10,687 bases of DNA from positions 1 to 10,687 of the forward strand of contig DAOWHZ010000090.1 of the NCBI GenBank assembly GCA_030641105.1, written 5' to 3'. The position numbers were made by a program, and so were the translations under genes. Shown here in pieces: positions 6,457 through 10,687 of this stretch. Under the pieces are notes generated by a model. The model saw nothing but the letters and a program-made list of their open reading frames with translations, searched no databases and had not been told where the DNA came from. Position 1 is the first letter of the stretch. Each line of letters begins with the position of its first letter. Source of the stretch: a bacterium. Lineage in GTDB: Bacteria; Patescibacteria; ABY1; BM507; VMTK01.

Positions 6457-6570
6457 TGTCATTGCGAGCCCGCAGGCGAAGCAATCCCGTGGACAACAGC
6501 AATCTGCTAACCACGGGATTGCTTCGTCGCTCCACTTCGCTTACGCTCCGTTCCGCTCCTCGCAATGACA
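6457..6570. repeat. Intergenic mosaic inverted repeat (CHCE..DEAI type)
   Basis: Outer arms TGTCATTGCGAG (6457-6468) and CTCGCAATGACA (6559-6570) and inner arms GAAGCAATCCCGTGG (6478-6492) and CCACGGGATTGCTTC (6511-6525) are exact complements. The right side carries about 26 extra bases (near 6530-6555), so the element is composite. Rough symmetry continues into the AT-rich flanks (from about 6441 and to about 6590). It resembles the dispersed repeat seen in many bacterial genomes whose spurious translation begins CHCEE...DEAI. Confidence 0.85.
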
Positions 6571-6632
6571 GTGTAATTTTGAATTTGTAATTTAATGCGT
6601 CTATCTTATCAAATTAAACTAATTTAAGCAAG

Positions 6633-6664
6633 AAAAAAGGGCTGCTCCGTAATGGCGGCAACCC
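6633..6664 (-). terminator. Rho-independent terminator of the receiver-like gene
   Basis: In the minus direction GGGTTGC (6664-6658) pairs with GCAGCCC (6645-6639), one pair being G-U, and is followed by six T (6638-6633). It lies 13 bases after the TAA at 6678. Confidence 0.8.
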
Positions 6665-6677
6665 CGATGGTATATTC

Positions 6678-7061
6678 TTATATTTTATATTGCTTTAATG
6701 CAAGCTTTATTTTAAGCATAAATTCATCTAGAGTGGGTGGCGATGAAATATATCCATCTGCTCCACAATCTTTTGCCTTTTGCCTAATATAATGCTCGCC
6801 TCCCCCTGAGTAAAAAATAAAAGAAATTAGTTTTCTGATGCCCTTTATTTGAAGCCATTTTAATAATATATGACCCTCATCTACTCCAACTAAAATTAAA
6901 TTAAACCTTTGACTTGCAATGATATCTTTTGCCTCCTCAATATTTTTCGCCAAAAAAATATTGTTTTCTCTAAAACCCATCCGCGCTAACATTTCTTTTG
7001 TTGTATCTCTTGCTTGCTCATCGTTTTTTAAAACCATCACTCTACAATCTGATAATTGCAT
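6678..7061 (-). CDS. Degenerate response-regulator receiver domain
   Basis: 127 aa, single CheY-like domain by pattern: VMVLKNDEQARDTTKEML (beta-1/alpha-1), FNLILVGVDEG (beta-3), SFIFYSGGGEHY (beta-4) and CGADGYISSPPTLDEF (beta-5/alpha-5). The acidic pair is replaced by K12-N13, the phospho-accepting Asp by G59, and the conserved Lys by S107; only the Ser/Thr switch position (S85) survives. Phosphorylation in the usual way is therefore unlikely, so it is probably a pseudo-receiver acting by protein contact, if functional. No output domain or histidine kinase is nearby. The start has a weak G-rich Shine-Dalgarno (GGGGGG, 10 nt upstream). A promoter and terminator frame it as a single-gene unit, divergent from the 56-aa gene. 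Confidence 0.8.
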   Translation of the reverse strand: MQLSDCRVMVLKNDEQARDTTKEMLARMGFRENNIFLAKNIEEAKDIIASQRFNLILVGVDEGHILLKWLQIKGIRKLISFIFYSGGGEHYIRQKAKDCGADGYISSPPTLDEFMLKIKLALKQYKI

Positions 7062-7142
7062 AATACCATACCCCCCTTAAATTTTTTCTACCGCAAAATG
7101 CAGTAGTATTTTGTTTAAATGTACCTCCAACCATCTAAACAT

Positions 7143-7170
7143 ATTATATTCTATATGTCAAGGTTGACAA
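7143..7170 (-). promoter_or_regulatory. Promoter of the receiver-like gene
   Basis: On the minus strand TTGTCA (7170-7165), 16-bp spacer, then perfect TATAAT (7148-7143). This predicts a leader of about 75 nt. Its -35 overlaps that of the divergent plus-strand promoter. Confidence 0.6.
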
Positions 7171-7192
7171 ATTTTTATAATCAAACTAAAAT
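7164..7192 (+). promoter_or_regulatory. Promoter of the 56-aa gene
   Basis: TTGACA (7164-7169), 17-bp spacer, TAAAAT (7187-7192); the start would be near 7199, about 20 nt before the ATG. The inverted repeat TGTCAAGGTTGACA (7156-7169) spans the shared -35 region and could bind a symmetric regulator. Confidence 0.65.
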
Positions 7193-7218
7193 TAAAACAA
7201 AAAAAGGAGGTGAAATCA

Positions 7219-7389
7219 ATGCCGATGCCAAAAAGCTCTTTAACGAAAAATAAAGATTTTCAAAGATTAAGTAAGTTGTACGGAATAGAGGATACTGTTT
7301 ATCTTTTTAACAGCCAAGGCGAGCTAAACTTTTTTGGAAAAGAAATTCTAAACTCGCAAAAAGATGACATCACTCATGGTACAGCTTAA
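7219..7389 (+). CDS. Hypothetical 56-aa protein
   Basis: The open frame starts MPMPKSSLTKNKDFQRL, runs through KLYGIEDTVYLFNSQGEL and ends ITHGTA before TAA. The start is chosen because AAAGGAGGTGA (7203-7213) lies 8 nt upstream; a second in-frame ATG at 7225 is less well placed. It has a promoter 27 bases upstream and a terminator 43 bases downstream, so it looks like a real monocistronic small gene. No signal peptide or membrane segment; basic N-terminal region, then a short predicted mixed region. I do not recognise the family. Like the 137-aa gene at 2757, it has much better expression signals than the large genes around it. Confidence 0.75.
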   Translation: MPMPKSSLTKNKDFQRLSKLYGIEDTVYLFNSQGELNFFGKEILNSQKDDITHGTA

Positions 7390-7432
7390 GCTTTCGTTCC
7401 GGGCCATACTGTTGAAATTTCGCATTCACAAT

Positions 7433-7463
7433 GGGTTGCACAAATTAATGCAACCCTTTTTTT
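7433..7463 (+). terminator. Rho-independent terminator of the 56-aa gene
   Basis: GGGTTGCA (7433-7440) and TGCAACCC (7449-7456) form an 8-bp perfect stem with an 8-nt loop, followed by TTTTTTT. It sits between convergent genes; the phosphatidyltransferase gene ends at 7465. Confidence 0.9.
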
Positions 7464-7464
7464 G

Positions 7465-8052
7465 TTATATGCCATATGTCAACAAACTCACAATCGCAAA
7501 AGCAATAGCTAAATACAAAACCCCGGAAGCAAAAGGCAGCAGAGCTTCCCAATTAAAAACAATGGACAAAAGCAAAATCACTACGCCGGCTACCTGTAAA
7601 TTCATTTTAATTTTACCCCAAACATTAGCTTGTATTTTTATTCCTTTTTTCATTCTAATCCAGGCCGTTAAAATAATAATAAATTCCAAACCGATAATAA
7701 TCATCGCTGTCCAAAAATCAATATAACGAAGCACAATAATAAAAACCATACTGCCGATTAAAATTTTATCAGCCAAAGGATCGTAAATTTTACCCCACTC
7801 GGTAATCTGGTTTCTGGTTCTAGCCATAGCGCCATCCAAAGCGTCAGTAAAAGCCACCATTAAAAAAGCGAACAAGCCGATATAATAACGTTCATATAGC
7901 ATTAAAACCACTACAACAGGTGTAGCCATGAAACGAAAAACTGTGATATGATTAGGTAAAACATGCTTAGGAAATAACTTTAAAAATGTCTTGGCTATGG
8001 GTTTATCGTACCAAACTAATTTTTCCGCATTTTGAAAATTGTGGACTGACAT
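7465..8052 (-). CDS. CDP-alcohol phosphatidyltransferase family protein
   Basis: 195 aa with about five or six membrane segments. The complete catalytic signature D-x2-D-G-x2-A-R-x8-G-x3-D-x3-D is present: D70, D73, G74, A77, R78, G87, D91, D95 (TDALDGAMARTRNQITEWG, then KIYDPLADK). The preceding PNHITVFRF also fits the family. These integral membrane enzymes transfer an alcohol or polyol phosphate to CDP-diacylglycerol, as in PgsA (phosphatidylglycerophosphate) or inositol-phosphate synthases. Length and motif fit PgsA, but substrate cannot be fixed from the signature. The start ATG lacks a Shine-Dalgarno. The gene contains no palindromic insert. It is divergent from the large GT-C-like gene at 8242. 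Confidence 0.9.
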   Translation of the reverse strand: MSVHNFQNAEKLVWYDKPIAKTFLKLFPKHVLPNHITVFRFMATPVVVVLMLYERYYIGLFAFLMVAFTDALDGAMARTRNQITEWGKIYDPLADKILIGSMVFIIVLRYIDFWTAMIIIGLEFIIILTAWIRMKKGIKIQANVWGKIKMNLQVAGVVILLLSIVFNWEALLPFASGVLYLAIAFAIVSLLTYGI

Positions 8053-8151
8053 AAAAAATGTGGTAAAATATAAATAAATGTCATATACTGCATTTATTAA
8101 TGATTTATCGTAATCATAATTTATAAATTTTTTAACAGTTTTGTAAGATTA

Positions 8152-8230
8152 GTTAAATTAGTTCTTGGTTTTATTACAACTAATTTAACTGGGAACTAAT
8201 TTAACATATTTAACTAATTTAACTAATAAC
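8152..8230. repeat. Iterated ACTAATTTAAC motifs upstream of the 672-aa gene
   Basis: Exact ACTAATTTAAC occurs at 8179-8189, 8195-8205 and 8213-8223, an inverted copy at 8152-8162, and a partial copy ACTAATAAC at 8222-8230. Spacings are 16 and 18 bp. They occupy the non-coding space just before ATG 8242 and could be an operator array or a slippage-prone AT-rich leader. No clear promoter for either divergent gene was identified in 8053-8241. Confidence 0.6.
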
Positions 8231-8241
8231 GAAAAACCGCA

Positions 8242-10260
8242 ATGAATCAAAAAATTAAAATCAATTATTACTCAATTCTTCAATCTATATTAATCCTTAT
8301 TTGCCTCATTTCTTTTTTCGGCGCCATTGTCTACCGCCTATATTCGCTTAACAATCTTGGCGTTGCTATCAGCTTAATCCTGTCAATAGCTATATTTATT
8401 ATTATACAACGTTTTTACACAGCAAACAATACACAAAAAACAAAAATAACAAATTTCATCCCGCAATATTCTGCGGGATCAAATTTCAAAAATTTACTTC
8501 TTACTTCCCTGCCCGCCAGAGCCTTGGCAACGGCGGGTTACTTCTTACTTCTTACTTCATTATTCTGCATCCTCTTCACCAACCAAACCACCCAAGCTAT
8601 CATTTCCCCCTGGCAGATCGTACCAACTTATTTTTTCGCTCTTTACACTTTAGCAACCGCCATCCTTGTCATAATAATCATCAAGCAAAAAAATAACAAT
8701 GGAACAATATTTTTAATTTCCCTGCATTACTTCTTGTCTTTTTCAGTATGCTGGATTGTTTATAAAATCGGCTATGGCTTTGATCCTTTCATCCACCAAG
8801 CCACAATGGATTTAATAGATAAAACCGGCTCGGTTGAACCAAAGCCGTTTTATTATTTGGGCCAATACTCGCTTATTGTGATACTGCATAAAATTACCGC
8901 TTTGCCAATTGTCTGGCTGGATAAATTATTAGTGCCAATTTTAGCAGCAATGTATTTGCCAATTATTTTATATAAAGTATTAATTAAATGGTTTGAGGAT
9001 AAACGATCAATTATTCTGACTGTTTTATTTTTATTAATCCTGCCTTTTTCATTTTTCATTGTTACCACTCCGCAAAATTTCGCTTATTTATTATTACTCT
9101 TAACCATCCTGCTTGGCTTAACATGCAGTAATATTGTTGGCTTAATTATTATTTACCTGCTGGCTCTAACAGCGCTAATCATCCAACCTATTGCCGGCAT
9201 CCCGGCATTACTGTTTGCCCTGCTTTTAAACATTTATCATAGCGATCAAAGCAATAAATTTAAAAAAATCTACTATTTATTAATTTTTATTGTATCAACA
9301 ATTGCCCTTCCGTCAGCTTTTTATTGGATTGAAAATAATCATTTTGCGGGAGTAATGCAGGCATCGCCATTGCAAAATTTATTATCATTGCCAAAACTAA
9401 TTGCGCCAAATCAAGAAAACTTTATTCTTAATTTTATTTATTTTTACGGCTTTAATTCAAGAATTATAATTACACTAATAGTAACAGCGGGTTTAATAAT
9501 CGCTTATAAATATAAGCAGCAATGCCAAATCTTTTTCATCTATATCTTAATGTCGCTTGCCTTAGGGCTGTCATACGCATTAACAAAAATCCTGCCCTTT
9601 AATTTTTTAATTGATTATGAACGTTCTAATTTTCCTGACAGAATTTTATTAATTGCGGCTTTTTTTCTCTTGCCGTTTATTCTAACAGCTCTGTACGGTT
9701 TTATTAATAAAACATTAAAGCAAAGTAGGATAATTAAAATCTCACTGCTAACATTTCTAATTATTTTAGTTACCGCTTCACTATATTTATCCTATCCGCG
9801 ATTTGACAATTATCATAACTCTCACGGCTATTCAGTCAGCCAAAATAACATTGATGCTGTGCATTGGATTAAAGACAATGCAAAAGATGATTACATAGTT
9901 CTGGCCAACCAGCAAGTAAGCGCCGCTGCTCTCCGCGAATTCGGCTTTGCTAAATATTATCAAACTCCCCTCGCCCGTGAGGCACGAGCGGGAGAGGGGC
10001 TGGGGGTGAGGGAAATCTTCTACTATCCAATTCCCACCGGCGGCCCGCTCTACCAATACTATTTAGACATGGTCTATAAAAAACCAAGCCGTGAAACAAT
10101 GATCGCGGCTATGGAACTCACAGGCGTTAATGAAGCGTATTTTGTCTTAAATAAATATTGGTGGGCTTTTGATAAAATTTTAGCAGAAGCAAAATTAGAA
10201 GCTGATGAATGGCAAGGGCTTGACAATGGCGAAGTTTATATGTTTAGATATAAAAAATAA
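8242..10260 (+). CDS. Large multi-pass membrane protein, probable GT-C glycosyltransferase
   Basis: 672 aa, roughly a dozen membrane segments up to about residue 520, then a soluble C-terminal domain (NIDAVHWIKDNAKDDYIVLA through NGEVYMFRYKK). The loop after the N-terminal helices has YKIGYGFDPFIHQATMDLID, reminiscent of acidic catalytic loops in GT-C and oligosaccharyltransferase-like enzymes; the C-terminal domain with Trp/Tyr-rich motifs also fits. The identity is inferred from architecture, not a definite signature. Three in-frame insert regions are visible: residues about 70-83 (FIPQYSAGSNF), 85-106 (LLLTSLPARALATAGYFLLL) and 575-591 (TPLAREARAGEGLGVREI). The first two lie in a loop between early helices, the third in the outer domain. 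ATG 8242 has no Shine-Dalgarno and follows an iterated-motif leader. Confidence 0.75.
   Translation: MNQKIKINYYSILQSILILICLISFFGAIVYRLYSLNNLGVAISLILSIAIFIIIQRFYTANNTQKTKITNFIPQYSAGSNFKNLLLTSLPARALATAGYFLLLTSLFCILFTNQTTQAIISPWQIVPTYFFALYTLATAILVIIIIKQKNNNGTIFLISLHYFLSFSVCWIVYKIGYGFDPFIHQATMDLIDKTGSVEPKPFYYLGQYSLIVILHKITALPIVWLDKLLVPILAAMYLPIILYKVLIKWFEDKRSIILTVLFLLILPFSFFIVTTPQNFAYLLLLLTILLGLTCSNIVGLIIIYLLALTALIIQPIAGIPALLFALLLNIYHSDQSNKFKKIYYLLIFIVSTIALPSAFYWIENNHFAGVMQASPLQNLLSLPKLIAPNQENFILNFIYFYGFNSRIIITLIVTAGLIIAYKYKQQCQIFFIYILMSLALGLSYALTKILPFNFLIDYERSNFPDRILLIAAFFLLPFILTALYGFINKTLKQSRIIKISLLTFLIILVTASLYLSYPRFDNYHNSHGYSVSQNNIDAVHWIKDNAKDDYIVLANQQVSAAALREFGFAKYYQTPLAREARAGEGLGVREIFYYPIPTGGPLYQYYLDMVYKKPSRETMIAAMELTGVNEAYFVLNKYWWAFDKILAEAKLEADEWQGLDNGEVYMFRYKK
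8450..8488. repeat. Hairpin insert flanked by a 9-bp direct repeat
   Basis: CAAATTTCA occurs at 8450-8458 and again at 8480-8488. Between them lie 21 bases containing the palindrome ATCCCGCA / TGCGGGAT (8458-8465, 8472-8479, loop ATATTC). The offset between direct repeats is 30 bp, exactly ten codons. The arrangement looks like a small insertion with target-site duplication. Confidence 0.75.
8494..8558. repeat. GC-rich hairpin insert flanked by TTACTTC repeats
   Basis: TTACTTC occurs twice before (8494-8507) and three times after (8538-8558) a 30-bp GC-rich segment bounded by CCCGCC and GGCGGG, with an inner GCC-TT-GGC hairpin. The peptide LLLTS is repeated at an offset of 51 bp (17 codons), so the net change is in frame. 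Confidence 0.75.
9966..10013. repeat. In-frame GC-rich dispersed repeat (CCCCTC..GAGGGG type)
   Basis: CTCCCCTCGCCCG pairs imperfectly with GCGGGAGAGGGG around a short loop, followed by CTGGGGGTGAGGG. The composition stands out sharply from the AT-rich gene. The sequence resembles the dispersed repeat whose translations (PHPQPLS..GEG) appear in many unrelated bacterial genomes. It is translated here as LAREARAGEGLGVRE. Confidence 0.75.
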
Positions 10261-10288
10261 CAAAATTAAGACAAGGGGGATTGGTTCT

Positions 10289-10405
10289 TTGAAAAAATTA
10301 GAAGGGTCATTAGGGAGGGTAAAAAGCATACCGTCAATTAACATGAAAATGGATGAAAGGTTTGATTTTTTGTTTTTGAACCTTGAAAAAGTAAGCCTTT
10401 GTTAA
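10289..10405 (+). CDS. Possible 38-aa small protein upstream of guaA
   Basis: A TTG codon at 10289, 8 nt after AAGGGGGA (10273-10280), opens a frame beginning KKLEGSLGRVKSIPS after the start and ending LEKVSLC before TAA. The frame also extends upstream into the 672-aa gene, so the apparent ORF may be accidental. It lies 43 bases before guaA. The only support is the purine-rich stretch and spacing; the segment may equally be an untranslated guaA leader. Confidence 0.25.
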   Translation: MKKLEGSLGRVKSIPSINMKMDERFDFLFLNLEKVSLC

Positions 10406-10448
10406 TAATCATCAATAATCCAGCATTTAACTGGAGAGGGGGATAACT

Positions 10449-10687
10449 ATGAAACAAGTAAAGATTTTGGTAATTGATTTAGGATCACAGTATACGCTTA
10501 TTATCGGACGTGCTTTAAGAGAGCTCAACTATCGGTCAGCAATTTTATCTCCGACTCGAGCCAAAGGCTGGCTAAAAAACAACAGGCCGATGGCAATTAT
10601 TTTGTCTGGCAGTAATGCCAGCATCTATGAATCTGGCTCACCCCAACCACCGCAAGAAATACTTACCCTTGGTATTCCGATTTTAGG
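10449..10687 (+). CDS. guaA: GMP synthase (glutamine-hydrolysing), N-terminal part
   Basis: The first 79 codons are present; the gene runs off the right edge. The sequence KILVIDLGSQYTLIIGRALREL followed by AIILSGSNASIYESGSPQPP and EILTLGIPIL matches the start of the class I glutamine amidotransferase domain of GuaA, which releases ammonia for conversion of XMP to GMP. The catalytic Cys, expected just after GIPILG, lies outside the window, as do the PP-loop ATPase and dimerisation domains. The usual LSGGP is LSGSN here, a small deviation. A G-rich Shine-Dalgarno (GGAGAGGGGGA, 10433-10443) lies 5-10 nt before the ATG. No clear promoter was seen in 10261-10448, so it may be read through from upstream. 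Purine nucleotide synthesis is unrelated to the envelope genes beside it. Confidence 0.87.
   Translation, partial: MKQVKILVIDLGSQYTLIIGRALRELNYRSAILSPTRAKGWLKNNRPMAIILSGSNASIYESGSPQPPQEILTLGIPIL

Noticed and set aside
7433..7463. tRNA-like or riboswitch element near the CCC/GGG stems
   Set aside because: A single hairpin with a T-run is fully explained as a terminator; no cloverleaf or known aptamer pattern was seen anywhere in the window.
8152..8230. CRISPR array
   Set aside because: The repeat unit is only 11 bp, spacers are 5-7 bp, and no cas genes are in the window.
8853..9068. Open frames on the minus strand opposite the 672-aa gene (also 9832-10056)
   Set aside because: They lie within a long hydrophobic coding sequence on the other strand and have no RBS or recognisable domain; the second partly reflects the dispersed GC-rich repeat.
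1012..10013. Full insertion sequence or transposase as source of the palindromes
   Set aside because: No transposase gene is present in the window; any mobiliser must be elsewhere in the genome.
1..10687. UGA recoding as in Gracilibacteria or Absconditabacteria
   Set aside because: All complete frames end at TAA, glycine is encoded by GGN, and no gene needs read-through of TGA.

Overview
The window is AT-rich and coding-dense. It most resembles the genome of a Candidate Phyla Radiation (Patescibacteria) bacterium. The evidence is a DUF4012 membrane protein, several lipid-linked or surface-glycan glycosyltransferases, many genes without a Shine-Dalgarno sequence, TAA as the stop codon of every complete gene, and numerous short palindromic repeats. 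The standard genetic code is enough; nothing calls for UGA recoding. Lineage below that level cannot be read from this window.

Layout. 1-2516 (minus): a Bro-N/DinD-like protein followed 10 bp later by a DUF4012 membrane protein that runs off the left edge. 2594-3240 (plus): a stand-alone 137-aa unknown protein with a consensus promoter, leader hairpin, strong RBS and terminator. 3211-6422 (minus): a GT4 glycosyltransferase preceded by a GT-C (PMT/ArnT-like) membrane glycosyltransferase, separated by a very long terminator stem. 6423-6677: a spacer holding a widespread-type mosaic inverted repeat and a terminator. 6678-7061 (minus): a receiver-like protein lacking all phosphorylation residues, divergent from a 56-aa protein (7219-7389, plus) across overlapping promoters. 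7465-8052 (minus): a CDP-alcohol phosphatidyltransferase. 8242-10260 (plus): a second large GT-C-like membrane protein. 10449-10687 (plus): the start of guaA (GMP synthase). No stretch longer than 300 bases lacks a gene.

The theme linking much of the window is cell-envelope construction: two multi-pass GT-C-type enzymes, a cytoplasmic GT4 enzyme, a phospholipid head-group enzyme and a DUF4012 surface protein.

The most striking signal is a set of at least eleven short palindromic or inverted-repeat elements of several families lying inside open reading frames. All are tolerated in frame, and all are in the four large envelope genes (DUF4012, GT4 and both GT-C proteins). Two genes share the same 54-bp element, encoding nearly the same peptide SHPVA(C/Y)KPLGGLV. 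Two other perfect palindromes share a CCTATAGG core read in the same frame (PIG). Two more are flanked by exact direct repeats that look like target-site duplications. This resembles the protein-coding palindromic elements (RPE) of Rickettsia, but with several families together in one locus.
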